A stretch of DNA of 64,000 nt, from the NCBI RefSeq assembly GCF_030269925.1, contig NC_085117.1, positions 4,438,501 through 4,502,500 on the forward strand, in the 5' to 3' direction. Made by a program: the position numbers and the translations under genes. This stretch comes from Bombyx mori. Taxonomy: Eukaryota > Arthropoda > Insecta > Lepidoptera > Bombycidae. Positions 10,170 through 22,312 of this stretch are shown piece by piece. The notes beneath the pieces were generated by a model. It saw nothing but the letters and a program-made list of their open reading frames with translations. It made no database searches and was not told the DNA's origin. Numbering within the stretch: the stretch's first letter is position 1; every line of letters starts with the position of its first letter.

Positions 10170-10583
10170 CTAGAGGTCCCGCAGTAGTCGAAATTTGACT
10201 AGTATTAATTGGAATTGTAAGTTTGCACACTATTATGACTGTATTTTATAATTCTATAATCACTTTCGCCAAGGCTACTCTATAAAAAGATATTAATAAA
10301 GACAAACAATGTTTAATCTATTCTCAATTTGACCACAGACGTCAAGAACAAAAGTTTGACAATAAATAGTATACATGCGTGTGTGCGTCAAATACATGGT
10401 ATGTAGTGTGTGTAATGTTTTCTTTATTGGTTTAATGTATGTCTTATGCAATATTTAAAAAAAAAAATAGCATTGTGCACTTCTTCTCTATATTCCCTAT
10501 AAGTGTGGAAAACATACTCCTCCGTCCGCGCAATTTTCGTAAAAAGGGATACAAAGTTTTTGCTTCACGTATTAATATATAGA
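10170..10583 (-). mobile_element. Non-autonomous Helitron, copy 1 (414 bp)
   Basis: Read on the reverse strand it starts TCTATATATTAATACGTGAA and ends with a hairpin (TAGTCAAATTTCGACTA) followed by a short spacer and CTAG. It lies exactly between an A and a T of the host, as Helitrons do. No Rep/helicase is encoded. A second family member, split by a LINE, is at 27385-30216. No target duplication is seen, as expected for rolling-circle elements. Confidence 0.85.
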
Positions 10584-11085
10584 TATTGCTAACAAAGGAA
10601 GACAAGCGGACGGCCACCTAACAATAAGCGGGTACTGTCGCTAGTTACAAATTCTGCTAGATAGTTCTTTAAATAACTCAATACCCACTGTGCCTCATTA
10701 TTATTATTTTTTTATCCCTTTGTGCATTATTGTTTTTGCAATCAATTCACACAATTTCGCCGAACATTCCAGGCAGACGGTGCGCCTTCGCACGTTACCT
10801 ACTGGCTGCGATAAACAAGTTCAGCCCCGCTGTGTCCCAGGGTTCCGAGTGAGAGTGCAGCAGGGCCGGACTACAGTGCAGGTCACGTCTAGTCGAGGAG
10901 CGTGAGATAACTTCTTAATTCATTAATTAACTAAACCGATTTTATTCTATTTTTCCATAGTTTCATTATCCGTAGTACTAAACTTTGCTTATGTTATCGC
11001 TTCTTTTTACCAGTTACTTCATTTTATTAAATTAATTTACGAACTTTTTACTTAATATATTAGAAACTTATAATTTTTATTTATC
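10584..11085 (+). other. Probable BEL/Pao leader, second part
   Basis: The stretch between the Helitron and gag contains a GC-richer block at about 10770-10905 but no convincing coding frame. It most likely is the untranslated leader of the BEL/Pao element. Confidence 0.35.
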
Positions 11086-11095
11086 ATGGGAGGTG

Positions 11096-11731
11096 AAACT
11101 AGTGCAAGAGACTCAAGATTTGCTGGATCTTTTTGCTAAACGTAGCTCCATAAAGGGCTAAATACCTAAATTTCGGAACTATTTAACTCAAACAAGCTCA
11201 AAAGAAACATTAAATTCTCTTGAACTTGCTGAATTGACACTTGAGCTTAGCAAATTTGAGTCACTGTCAAATCGATTTGACGACTCAAATATAGGTTTTG
11301 AATCGTAGTGATTTCACAAACGAGGTTGATGAGCGAGATGACATTGAGCAGTTATTTATTTCAAACATCACTTCCGTACAAAGCATTATTAAACAACATA
11401 ATGCAAGTAAACATGACGAAAGTAATTACAAAGATCTTAACTCTAGTCAGCTATCATCAGCTCAGTGCAATGTCTATCATCATGATGTTTTGGGATTTAA
11501 ATTGCCCCAAATACAAATTGATAAGTTTGACGCATCATATTTCCGTTGGCTTGAGGAACGTGACACTTTTTTGAGTTTAATTCATAACAATGAGCGAATT
11601 GCTCCAATTCATAAGTTTCATCATTTAATTTCATACTTAACGGGTGATGCAGCACGCATTATTACTAACTTCGAAGTTTCTAGTTCCAACTAAAAAAATG
11701 CTTGGCAATCATTATGTAGTCGTTATGATAA
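11096..11731 (+). pseudogene. BEL/Pao gag, N-terminal part (split by LINE)
   Basis: Reading frames here encode the N-terminal half of a BEL/Pao Gag (DUF1759-like). Landmarks are QDLLDLFAKRSS, LPQIQIDKFDASYFRW and HHLISYLTGDAARIITNFEV, the last two typical of this capsid-type domain. A TAA interrupts the early part near 11159 and a frameshift follows near 11300, so the gene was already dying. The frame then runs into the sequence TCGTTATGATAA at 11720-11731, where a 12-kb LINE has inserted. The frame resumes at 23728. The protein would have formed the particle that packages element RNA. Confidence 0.75.
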
Positions 11732-11925
11732 GGATTTTGGTGCGCGGGCCTGAAAGAAGATACAGAACGTTTTTGCGACAAAAAATATTTTATTGTAAAA
11801 AATGTTTATATTTGTAAATTTGTCTTGATTAGTATATAAATAATAGCTGTAAGTTGTTTATAATAAGTGTACGTATATAACTTGCTGTATATTCGGTAAG
11901 TTACTTGTAAATTTTTGTTGAAAAA

Positions 11926-12947
11926 ATGGGCGCGCAAAAGCGCAAAAAACATAAAGCTGATGAGGTAAAAAGTACTGAAATTATGGATTCTTACGCCGAA
12001 TCTGTGTCGACAGATTCAGATTATTCCGACAAATATGATGATTGCAGAGAGGATGATAAGTATGCTGCTTACAGCAGAGAGTTGAAATATAACTAGAGGA
12101 GCAAACCTCAGTACCTTGCGTACACAAAAGTGTAGCCGCTTTATGCGACGAAGATGTAGCTTTGAAACTATTAAACATTTTAAATTAATATACATCTCTC
12201 TTACTCTAGTTCACTAGTTACGCGGCGTATCGTTAGTTGGATAAAGATGGTAATATTACTTGAAGCAGAACGATTTATGTTGCCTGCTATAAGAAATATT
12301 TCGCCAGAATATTTATTATTTAAGCGATAATTAATAAATAAAATAATTTAACTAAAATAATTTTGAATACACTTAAATGAAGTTTTTTTTTATTGCTTAG
12401 ATGGGTGGAAGAGCTCAATAATACTAATACAAATAATGTATAATTGTGTAATAATTGTATTTGTGTGTGTGTTTTTATTTATTCAGACATATATTCAGAA
12501 ACCATTGTGGTAGCCAGAATCAACTTGATGATCTACCTCGAAAATTTCTGGATTTCATTAATATAAAAATTTCCTATAATCATTCGAAAAACAAAAGATG
12601 TTTTACTTAGAATAAAAACAAATTTTACAGTACTCCATATTCTGAGATTCTTAAAAAAAAAGATTTTTCATCTTTAAATAAAACAGAAAATACACAGGAT
12701 TTAACAAATATTATAATTTCAAACAAACAAGTTCTTTCTTTACTATTAGAATCACTAGTAAAAGTAATGACATTAAATAAAAACGACAACACAAACATAA
12801 ATTCACAAACAATTTTAGATTGCAATAAGGAAACTATACAAAAAAAGAATGATGGATCAAGGATCTCCCACATTAAAAATCACGCAGTGGAACGCACAAA
12901 GTCTGTTAAGCAATCAATTAGAGTTACAAAAATTTCTGTATGAAAAT
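11926..12947 (+). pseudogene. ORF1 remnants of the I-like LINE
   Basis: An ATG at 11926 opens a 56-codon frame starting MGAQKRKKHK, a basic start seen in I-clade ORF1 proteins, and ends at a TAG (12094-12096). A second stretch at about 12629-12947, in another frame, encodes a Ser/Lys/Asn-rich segment with LLLESLVKVMTLN and overlaps the start of ORF2. The middle is too damaged to read and carries a short Bm1 tail fragment near 12385-12420. The product would be the RNA-binding nucleocapsid-like protein; it is not functional. Confidence 0.5.
12385..12420 (-). mobile_element. Tiny Bm1 SINE tail fragment
   Basis: A T run followed by ATTGCTTAGATGGGTGGA and AGAGCTCA matches the extreme 3' end of the Bm1-type SINE at 16218. 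Only about 35 bases remain. Confidence 0.5.
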
Positions 12948-14745
12948 GTTATACATATTGCTTTAATTTCAGAAATATGGTTAAGACCTCACATAAAATT
13001 TAATATTAGAAATTACTCAGTTGTGAGAAATGGCTGTGGCAATTCTCACAACGGGGTAGCCATTTTAATTCATAATAGTATACAATACAAGAAAATCAAT
13101 ACCTTTTTTGATGATTCCCTGCAAAATGTAGCCGTTATAATTAAAGTTTATAATTAACAGTTATCATGAATAAGCTTTAACAGTCCTGGCCAATGTACAC
13201 CTATTTTTGAAAAAAGGAAATTTGATAGTCTGTCGAGTGATATTCCAAAACCATTAAATATTGCTGGCGATTTTAATGCTTTTCATACTTCTTGGGGTTG
13301 TAGCAGAACTAACATTAGGGGCAGATTAATCATGGATACCATTGACGATAATGATTTAGTGCTTTTAAAACGACGGACAACCTACAACAGCAGGTTCGCA
13401 TGTCTTCAGACCAAATAAATGGTCTTGATTTAACAATGGTAACATCTTCATTGGCTTTATCTTGTTCTTGGCAGGTTTATTCTGATTCGCTAGGAAGTTA
13501 TCATTTTCCCACTGTAACTAAGTATACAGTGTCTTCATCAGTTAATTTTCTTCAGTTTTCTTCTAACATTCCTCAGCATGCTAACCTGAAACTGGTAGAT
13601 TGGGTTTTGTATGAGAAAAATGTAAATGAATTGCTCAATGGATTTCAGATTGATCATACAAGTATATTGGACTGTTATAATAGGTTTTGTTCTATAGTTA
13701 CTAAAGCTATTATTTTGTCAGAAATTAAAGTAAGCACAAAGAATAAATTTCAAAATTCGCAAAATGATCCAAAAAAGAAAAAGACCATCTCATTAGTTTG
13801 GTGGAATGACAAGTGTGCCAAAGCTGTGAATGATTGCAGACAGGCATATTCACAATTCAAAGCTTAACCTAGTCAGTTTTCCTTCATAAATTTTAAACGT
13901 TTACAAGCTTTAAAAAAAAGAATTATTAAACAGGAACGCTTAGATTGTCGGAAAAAGTTCAGTTCATCACTGTGTCGATTAAGTCCAATGAATTACATTT
14001 GGAAACAATTAAGAAAACTTAATAACTCCTCCTGCAGCATTTAATAATTGTGAATGGATTAATGATTTTCTTCTTAAATACACTCCAGATACAGTACAAA
14101 AATTTTCTACTTTCAATCCTAATAACATTAATTCATCAAATTCCTTCCTTATAAATTATTTCACAATTACAGAGTTAAAAGCAGCCTTAAAATCTCGAAA
14201 AGATACAGCATGTGGTTTAGATTGGATTTCTTATAAAATGTTTAAATTGTTAAATAATAATAATCTATTGTTACTGTTACATATTTTTAAACTATGGTCT
14301 AATTCGATAATTCCTATGCAATGGAAAATAGATTGTCTTGTGCCAATTTTAAAATCTGGTAGGAATCCAGATTCTGGAGACTCATATCGTCCGATTACTT
14401 TAAGTTCCCGCTCAGAAAAATTATTTGAAAAATTAATTAAACAACGTCTTGAATTTTATATAGAAAGTAACAAAATTCTACCTTATAATCAATTTGGTTT
14501 CCGTCGTGGCCGTTCTGCCCGGGAAAGCCTCAGTCATTTGTGTCTGGATATCCGTGATGCTTTGTCCCATAATGAAAAGTTAGTTTGTGTTTTTTTATTG
14601 ATGTTGTTGGCGCATTTAACAATGTCAATATTGATGTGCTTTCTTCGATTTTGTTGTCATTACAGCTACCTGGAAAGTTGGTCAATTAGTTATATAACTT
14701 TTTACTAGAAAATTTTTTTTTTGTAAAATATAAAAAAAAAAAACC

Positions 14746-15108
14746 AAATGTGTGCAATTTACACGTGGTAGAAGTGAAACCTTCCAAAATTAAAATACAA
14801 TTATCCTAAACGTCTTAAGTATATGTAAAATTTTGTCATTAGTAAATAATTGTAAGGTAGCGCCCTCTGTGAATTGATATTTTAATTTCACGTATAATCC
14901 TAAATTAAAATTCACTACAAGAGCTTTCATACACACGTTAGTATTAAAAAATCTCACAGATGGCGCTGTATTAAATAGTATGTATATTTCTGTCTCACTC
15001 TTTGCTGGCTTCATCCTACACATTTTTGTATTTGTGTCTCTTACCTGTCGCTTTTTCCGTTGCATCCGGTTTGAAATCACAACGATTCTAAAGAAGTTTT
15101 CACTTCAA
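14746..15108 (+). mobile_element. MITE of the GAAGTGAAAC family inside the LINE RT
   Basis: The insert has GAAGTGAAAC near its left end (14770) and GTTTTCACTTC at its right end (15098-15108). Its two halves match the repeats at 8050-8223 and 7573-7745. It separates RT motif A from motif B of the I-like ORF2. No ORF of its own was recognised. Ends and target duplication are not sharply defined. Confidence 0.7.
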
Positions 15109-16217
15109 TAATTTGTTTGGTCCTAGACTTCCTTATAAAGGAGTTTCACAAGGTAGGATCTTAAGCCCGCTTTTATTTATTATTTATATTCATCAGCTTA
15201 ATCTTAAATTGGGCAATGATGTGTCTAACTTGCAGTTTGCTGATGACTTGGCAGTTTATTGCAGGAGTGGTGATCTGTATCTTATTATACAAAAAAATCA
15301 ACGTTGCTTTACAAAATTTGCTTAGCTATTTCAACGAACTTAATTTGGAAATTAATACTGACAAGAGCAAGGTTGTTGTTTTGGTCGTAATATTAGGTTG
15401 TCTCAAATTAAAATTTTCTATAATAATAATAAACTACCTGTTGACAATTCTGTTCGATTTTTGGGTGTCATATTCAGCAGTAGTTTCAAATTTAACAAAT
15501 ATATTGAATGCTTAACTGATCGTACATTAAAAGCTACTAACATATTAAAATCTTTGACCGGCACTTCGTGGGGTGCTGATCTAAAAATCTTATTGATTTT
15601 TTTATAAGTCTATTGTTCGCAGTCATTTTGAATATGGTTTTTTATGTTATTCTGATAATAAAAATCTAGTTGATAAATTAGATAAAATTCAAAATAAATG
15701 CTTACGCATTATTATTGGTGCAATGAGGTCCACTCCAATTATTTCCATGCAAGTGGAATGTAACATTCCTCCATTGTCATTAAGATTTGAATATCTTAAA
15801 TCAACATTTCTTTTGAAGCTCTTGTCTGTGTCAAGGCATCCTCTCATTTAGAAGTTACAAAGTATTTCAAATAATGTACAATCTCATGTTCCATATCTGG
15901 CTCAGGATCTCCCTGAAATTTTAAAATTTAAAACAGACTATAATTTATGTGAAAATGATCTTTGGCCTTGTTATAACACAACATATAAAACTAAATTGAA
16001 TCCTATTCAAGTTGTTATAAATAATTCTTTAAAGTGTAAGGAGGATGTATATTTAGCTTTAGAGAAATACGAGAGCTATAATAAATTGTTTACTGATGGT
16101 GCTAAAAATAGTACTACTGTTTCCATGGCAGTTTCCATGACTGCAAAGCTTGAAAGGGGTACGGTAATAAACTTCCTCAATTAACAAGTATATTTACAGC
16201 CGAGGGTCTTGCTATTA

Positions 16218-16659
16218 TTTTTTTTTATTTTTTTTATTGCTTAGATGTGTGGATGAGCTCACAGCCCACCTGGTGTTAAGTGGTTACTGGAGCCCATAGA
16301 CATCTACAACGTAAATGCGCCACACACCTTGAGATATAAGTTCTAAGGTCTCAGTATAGTTACAACGGCTGCCCCACCCTTCAAACCGAAACGCATTACT
16401 GCTTCACGGCAGAAACAGGAGGGGCGGTGGTACCTACCCGAGCGGACTCACAAGAGGTCCTACTACCAGTAATTACGCAAATTATAATTTTGCGGGTTTG
16501 ATTTTTATTACACGATGTTATTCCTTCACCGTGGAAGTCAATCGTGCACATTTGTTGAGTACTTCATTAGAAAAATTGGTACCCGCCTGAGATTCGAACA
16601 CCGTTGCATTGCTCAACACGAATGCACCGGACGTCTTATCTGTTAGGCCACGACGACTT
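16218..16659 (-). mobile_element. Full-length Bm1-type SINE
   Basis: On the reverse strand the element starts with a tRNA-like head. It has an A-box-like TGGCCTAACAGATA and a B-box-like TGTTCGAATCTC at about 16588-16600, the internal RNA polymerase III promoter. A ~300-bp body follows and ends CATCTAAGCAATAAA plus an A-rich tail (T run at 16218-16245). Such SINEs are moved in trans by LINE machinery. It interrupts the RNase H region of the I-like LINE; flanking CTTGCTATTAT and CTTGATTATAT look like an imperfect target duplication. It is the most complete of three Bm1 copies in the window. Confidence 0.85.
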
Positions 16660-17322
16660 CGAAAATCTGCACTTGATTATATTGAAGCTCAGGCAGTACA
16701 GAAATGGCTAATTATCTCTGATAGTATGAGCATTTTGAAGGCATTAGATAATCCAAGATTATCTACCAACCCCAGTTATTTTATTTTTGATATCAGGGAA
16801 AAGTACTATAATTTAATTAATATTCATCATAAAGATATAATTTTGTTTTGGACACCATCGCATGTTGGTGTTGCTGGCAATGAGAAGGTTGATTACTTGG
16901 CAAAATGTATTGCAGCAATCCCTAATAATCTTATAAAACAAGTACCAATTCCAGATTCAGATTTTTTAATTACAATAAAGCAGAAATTGTGTGAAAAATT
17001 CAAAGATATTTGGCTAGAAATTGTTCAGTCAAAAGATAAAAGGTTTGCTGAAATTAAAGATAAAATTTCCTTCCCTTGGTTCATGAAAGGGAATTCTTAC
17101 CTTGATAGGAAGTTTTATACAACCATCTGTCGCTTGAGATTAGGTCATTGCCGCTTCAATGCTCATTTGTTTCGAATCAATGTTTTGTCTTCTCCAGTTT
17201 GTAATTACTGCAATAACGATATACAGTCCCTTGATCACATTTTCTTTAGTTGTTCTGCTTTTTCACTGGATAAATTAGTGTTTATTGACCATCTGCTGTG
17301 TACATATATATGTAAACGCTGA

Positions 17323-17677
17323 GGACATCCCGCGTACTCTTCAGCTATTATTAAGAAATCAAGAAAGTTTTAAGCCAATTTGTGAATTTATAGATTCAAC
17401 AGTTGGAGATATCTAAAAATGTGATTACAAGGATTTGACGAAGCTATGGCTCCGTCCATAACATTATGATATTTTGTTTACTAATTGTTTTTATTCCACT
17501 TAAGATTTAAAAAAGTCTTGAACTTGGATTTGACAGCAAAACTCGAATTTGCCATTTTACAAGGATTGGAAAATATATAAGACTTGGCTTCGGCCTTATT
17601 GAAATTTTTATTTCAGGAAGAAATTATAAAGGACTTGGCTTCGGCCATAATGACATTTTTATTTCAGGATATAATAA
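17323..17677 (+). repeat. 3' tail of the I-like LINE with repeated GGCTTCGGCC units
   Basis: Non-coding tail containing two copies of a ~45-bp unit (GACTTGGCTTCGGCC...TTTTTATTTCAGGA), at about 17581-17624 and 17630-17672. A third, CCTGGCTTCGGC, lies beyond the gypsy and mariner insertions at about 23611. The split confirms that those elements inserted into this tail. Confidence 0.7.
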
Positions 17678-17898
17678 TGTGGTGACTTACACATGATTGC
17701 GTAGTTCACAAGTCTTTGTGTGAACGGCGCGAGGTGCGCCGTCGCAGCTTCCTGCGCCAGTCGTCCGCAGACCTCTGACCGCGAAGCAAGTTTTTATGTA
17801 ATAAATTGCTGTGTGTGTGTGAAATTGGACATAATCATTCCGGTAACGGATCTAAACCCCATATTGTCTGAACCAAGACTCACGCAGCAGACCCCATA
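17678..17898 (+). repeat. 5' LTR of gypsy element 1 (deleted version, 221 bp)
   Basis: Matches the 3' LTR at both ends but lacks the interior stretch between GCGAAGC and GTTTTTATG, near 17787. It retains the AATAAA-like ATGTAATAAATTGCTG block. Confidence 0.85.
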
Positions 17899-17930
17899 AC
17901 TGGTGACCCCGAGAAGAACATTCTAGCAAA

Positions 17931-18814
17931 ATGAGCAGTGAAGATAGTGACACAACTCTTTCGCAAACTACCCCACACAAAAAAATATCGAAAAATGAAG
18001 TGCCTATTTCCGTTGATCCATCCGGTAATCCAGCGGAACTTTTTCGGGTTTGTGGTGGATACCGCCCTTCTGGCCGGAAAAACAATTAATATGGTTTTGT
18101 CAAATAGAAGGTCAATTTAACATGGCAAGAATAACTGACGATTTAACTAAATTTCACTACGTGCTTTCAAACTTGGACAGACAGTACGCGGTTGATGTGG
18201 AAGACGTCATCACCTCACCACCGGCTACAAAAAAATATGAGTACCTTAAAAGCGAACTGATTAAGCGGCTCTCCGTGTCTAAAGAGACAAAGGTAAAACA
18301 GCTTTTACAATCAGAAGAGTTAGGTGACCGTAAGCCTTCACAATTCTTACGACATCTACGACAACTAGCTGGACCTACAATACCAGACGATTTTCTGCGG
18401 TCCATATGGACAAGCCGTCTACCAGACAACCTGCAAACTATCATCGCGTCTCAGATGACTTTGTCTCTCATTGAACTGGCAGATCTGGCTGACAGAGTCC
18501 ATGACATCGCACCTAGTGCACCTCAGGTGGCAGCAACATCTTCAAGAGAAGACTCGGCACTGGAAATCATGGCTCGACAAATAACTGAACTAACAAAACA
18601 AGTCAGCGCTCTAACGATGGAAGTGCACACCCGGTCCCGTTCTCGCAATCGTCAGCAGCTCCACGATCGTAGGCGAACCCGTACGAGAAGATCCCAGTCC
18701 AAATATAAGCGGTTCCCCCTTTGTTGGTACCACTTCAAATTTGGTCAACAAGCGAAGACATGTATCCAGCCCTGTGATTACACACCATCGGAAAACATTC
18801 GGGGCAGTCGATAA
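17931..18814 (+). pseudogene. gag of gypsy element 1
   Basis: The ATG at 17931 starts MSSEDSDTTLSQTTPHKK. After about 35 codons a frameshift near 18045 moves the capsid frame, which then runs open to 18814. Landmarks are PFWPEKQLIWFCQIEGQF, LDRQYAVDVEDVI, LGDRKPSQFLRHLRQL, an arginine/serine-rich basic segment and a terminal C-x2-H...C-x3-C knuckle (CWYHFKFGQQAKTCIQPC). Gag forms the intracellular particle and binds element RNA. The same layout and knuckle occur in gypsy element 2, so both belong to one lineage. The frameshift should prevent a complete product. Confidence 0.85.
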
Positions 18815-21812
18815 TGGCGACTGAAGATTGCCCATTAAACACCGGTCGCCTCTTCGTGACGGATAGAAGATCACGTCTTCAGTTTCTGGTCGACACCGGA
18901 AGTGATGTTTGCGTCTTTCCTCGCTCTGTGCTTCGTCAACGACGGGAAAAGACGGAATACGAGCTGTGCGCGGCCAATGGTTCTACGATTAATACGTACG
19001 GGTACATATAACTTAATCTCAACCTAGGCTTGCGTAGAAATTTTGTGTGGCGTTTTACAGTAGCTGATGTAACTAAAGCTATCATTGGCGTAGATTTTCT
19101 GTCTCATTTTAACCTTATCGTAGACATACGCAATAAGCTTTTAATTGATGCTAGTACCAAATTGTCAACCGTATCTGCTTCTGCTGTAACTGATAGTTTA
19201 ATATCTAGTGTAAAGGTCGTAACCGGCAATTCTAAATATCATATTTTGCTTTCTAAGTTTGCAGAGCTGACACGACCGGCAGGCATATACCACACACCAA
19301 AAAACAACACAGTACATTACATCCGCACCACACCAGGCCCCCGGTTGCCTGTACTCCTCGAAGACTGGCACCTGAAAAATTGAAGATTGCAAGATCAGAA
19401 TTCGAAGCAATGTTGGCTAACGGCACCACGCGACCCTCTGAGAGACCCTGGTCCGCACCACTACACCTCGCTGCTAAAAAGGAGAATGGTTGTCGACCAT
19501 GTGGCGACTATCGTATGCTAAACGCTCGCACGATACCAGATAAGTATCCGATTCGCCATATCCAAGACTTTGCGCATAGCCTATCTGGCTGTCGTGTATT
19601 TTCTACCATTGACCTGGTTAAAGCTTTTAATCAAATACCGGTTTTTGAAGACGATATACCAAAAACAGCGATAAGAGCCCCGTTTGGACTCTTTGAATTT
19701 CCGTACATGACGTTTGGGTTGCGAAACGCAAGTCAAACTTTTCAGAGATTTGTCAATGAGATAACACGTGGCTTAGATTTCTGCTTCCCCTATTTCGATG
19801 ATTTTCTCATATTATCCAGTAATGAATCTGAGCACCTGGAGCACCTACATCAGCTTTTCATCAGAATGAAAGAATATGGAATGCTCATCAACACTGCAAA
19901 ATGTGTCTTCGGTGCATCGGAGGTAGAATTTCTTGGCTACCATATTGACGCGAATGGAAAAAAACCTCTGGAAAGCAAGGTACAAGCCATCAAAGAATTT
20001 CGTGTCCCTAAAACAGCTAAGCAGCTTAGAAGATTCTTGGGCATGATAAACTTCTATCGTAGATTTATCCCCAAAGCTGCAAATATTCAAGCTGCTCTAA
20101 GCTCCTTGCTGACAGGTTCTATAAAAGCATCACATCCAATTGAGGTGACGGGGGACTCACTAAAGTCATTTGAAGACTGTAAGGAAAGCCTTTGTAACGC
20201 AGCTTTACTGGCTCATCCTGACTGTGATGCCAAGGTGAGCTTAGTGACTGATGCGTCTGATTTTGCTATTGGTGGAGTATTACAACAGCTGAAGGACGGA
20301 AATTGGCAACCTCTGGCATTCTTCTCTCGTAAGTTAAGCCCATCGCAACAAAAATATTCACCTTACGATCGAGAGCTTTTGGCAATATACGAGAGCATCA
20401 AATACTTCAGGCATTGGTTAGAAGCAACAACTTTTACCATCTATACTGACCATAAACCGTTATGCTTCGCATTCCATCAGCGGAAGGCAAACTGTAGTCC
20501 ACGTCAGTATAGACATTTAGACTACATATCACAGTTTTCGACTAACATACAACATATATCCGGAAAAAATAATGTTGTGGCTGACACTCTTTCCCAGGCT
20601 GGTCAAGTTGAAGAACTGCAAAATCCTGTAAATCTCGAAACGTTAGCCAAAGCGCAAGATACGGACACTGAACTAGTGAATTTCTTAAGACGGCATACTT
20701 CGTTACAGCTCGTGAAGCTAAATATACCAGGAAGTCAAAAACAACTGTACTGCGATGTCAGCACGCCGACTCCCAGGCCTCTGGTGCCAAAGCACTTACG
20801 GAAACAAATATTTGAAAGCTTGCACTCATTAAGCCATCCCGGTACAAAGGCTAGTGCTAAACTAGTAGCTGAACGATTTGTATGGCCTTCACTCAGGAAG
20901 GACTGTCGTGACTGGGCTAGAGCGTGTTTAGCTTGCCAACGCTCAAAAATAAATCGACATGTTTGCTCACCGTTAGGCACCTTCGATTTACCAAAAGCAA
21001 GATTCAATCATGTACACCTAGACATCATTGGACCGTTACCTCCTTCCGGTGATTACAAGTACTGTTTAACAGCAATTGATCGTTTTACCCGGTGGACTGA
21101 AGCTATACCACTGACTGATATTACGGCCGAATCAGTAGCAAAAGCTTTCTTATCGGGATGGATTGCCCGATTTGGTTGTCCCACTGACATCGTCACTGAT
21201 CGCGGCAGACAATTTGAATCAGCACTATTCGAACAACTTTCCAAATTCATAGGGTTTAAGCATCGCAAAACTACCAGCTACCATCCTCAATGCAATGGTC
21301 TCATTAAAAGGTTTCATCGGCAGCTAAAGGCTGCTATTACATGTCATGCCGACATCAACTGGACCGAAACTTTACCAATCGTACTCCTCGGCATAAGAAG
21401 TGCTTTTAAGGAGGACATTCAGTGCTCGTCAGCCGAATTACTATATGGTGAACCCCTGCGCCTACCAGGAGAATTTTTTGGTCATAAAACTGACAAGCAT
21501 GATACGGATATAACTGATTTTTCAGCCCGCATCAGGTCATTTGCCAGCAATTTACACCCAGTCCCAACATCACATCATTCTACCCAGAAGATATTTATCT
21601 ACAAAGATCTTGCATCTTGCTCGCACGTATTCCTCAGAGAAGACGCAGTCAAACGTGGATTTCAACCAGCGTATAAAGCCCCCTACAAAGTTATTAACAG
21701 AGACAACAAAGTGTACAAGCGGTTGATAAACGGAAAAGAGATCAAAGTTTCCATAGACAGGATCAAACCAGCTTACTTATTAGATAGCAACACAGAAAAA
21801 ATACCTAACTAA
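18814..21812 (+). pseudogene. pol of gypsy element 1 (protease, RT, RNase H, integrase)
   Basis: Pol lies in the -1 frame relative to gag. In order it has an aspartic protease with VDTGSDVCVFP (about 18886), an in-frame stop at 19009-19011, a frameshift near 19340, and a long open frame of 810 codons from 19380. That frame encodes RT (KEDGCR-like start, FPYFDDFLI catalytic motif), RNase H ([26 protein letters not shown]) and integrase. The integrase has an HHCC zinc region (CLACQRSK), the first aspartate (HLDIIGPLP) and the second (TDRGRQF). At the third catalytic position, where NGxxERFHRQ is expected, the text reads [10 protein letters not shown]. Glutamate is therefore replaced by lysine. 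A GPY/F-like end closes it. Confidence 0.9.
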
Positions 21813-21933
21813 CCCTGTGATGAAAAAAAAAGTCTGGAATCGCCGCGCTCGTCACACAGAACAAGATCCGGTAGAAAAGTCATATTTCCAGACTACTATC
21901 GCCCATCCTGAGGTGGTCTCTGAGGGGGAGTGG

Positions 21934-22307
21934 TGTGGTGACTTACACCTGATTGCGTAGTTCACAAGTCTTTGTGTGAACGGCGCGAGGTGTGCCGTCG
22001 CAGCTTCCTGCGCCAGTCGTCCGCAGACCTCTGACCGCGAAGCTCACGTCACATTTACTCGCATACGCCTTTCTCGATTGACTAAGTTTATATTGAATGT
22101 TTAGTGTGTATAGTTTATGTCTCCTTCTTTGCCTGGACTTTTTCTTACCGTTTGCTGTGAACTATTCAACTGTGCTTGTCGCTTTTCTCGTTCTAATCGT
22201 TTTTATGTAATAAACTGCTGTGTGTGTGTGAAATTGGACATAATCATTCCGGTAACGGATCTAAATCCCATATTGCCTGAACCAAGACTCACGCAGCAGA
22301 CCCCATA
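21934..22307 (+). repeat. 3' LTR of gypsy element 1 (374 bp)
   Basis: The full-length LTR starts TGTGGTGACTTACACC and ends near GACCCCATA, preceded by the purine tract at 21920-21930. It is about 150 bp longer than the 5' copy and carries several substitutions relative to it. Confidence 0.85.
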
Positions 22308-22312
22308 ATAAT

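Larger units (their letters stand above)
12849..17322 (+). pseudogene. ORF2 (endonuclease-RT-RNase H) of the I-like LINE, broken
   Basis: Fragments in several frames follow the I-clade order. At 12879-13400 lies an apurinic-type endonuclease with ITQWNAQSLLSN and PLNIAGDFNAFHTSWGC. At 14238-14708 RT fingers and palm are visible (SYRPITLSSRSEKLFEK, NQFGFRRGRSARESL). At 15113-15325 are GVSQGRILSPLLF and the catalytic FADD. At 16670-17150 an RNase H domain shows ISDSMSILKALDN and TPSHVGVAGNEKVDYLAK. A C-x2-C ... H-x4-C knuckle closes it (CNYC...LDHIFFSC). Frameshifts, stops, a MITE and a SINE destroy the gene. The RNase H places it in the I group rather than jockey. Confidence 0.8.
17678..22307 (+). 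mobile_element. Ty3/gypsy LTR retrotransposon (defective)
   Basis: Two LTRs starting TGTGGTGACTTACAC and ending GACCCCATA flank gag and pol. Behind the 5' LTR lies TGGTGACCCCGAG (17902), a primer-binding-site-like motif; ahead of the 3' LTR is a purine tract, GAGGGGGAG. ATAA occurs on both sides as a possible 4-bp target duplication, but the flank is an AT repeat, so this is uncertain. The 5' LTR has lost about 150 bp compared with the 3' LTR. No env-like gene is present. Confidence 0.9.

Noticed and set aside
10690..10905. 71-codon ORF in the BEL/Pao leader
   Set aside because: Short, with biased composition and no motif; a leader is the simpler reading.
16580..16660. A tRNA gene
   Set aside because: The A- and B-box-like sequences belong to the head of the Bm1 SINE; no cloverleaf with anticodon arm is convincing.
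22117..22308. 63-codon ORF in the gypsy 3' LTR
   Set aside because: It lies wholly in the LTR, is missing from the deleted 5' LTR and has no protein family features.
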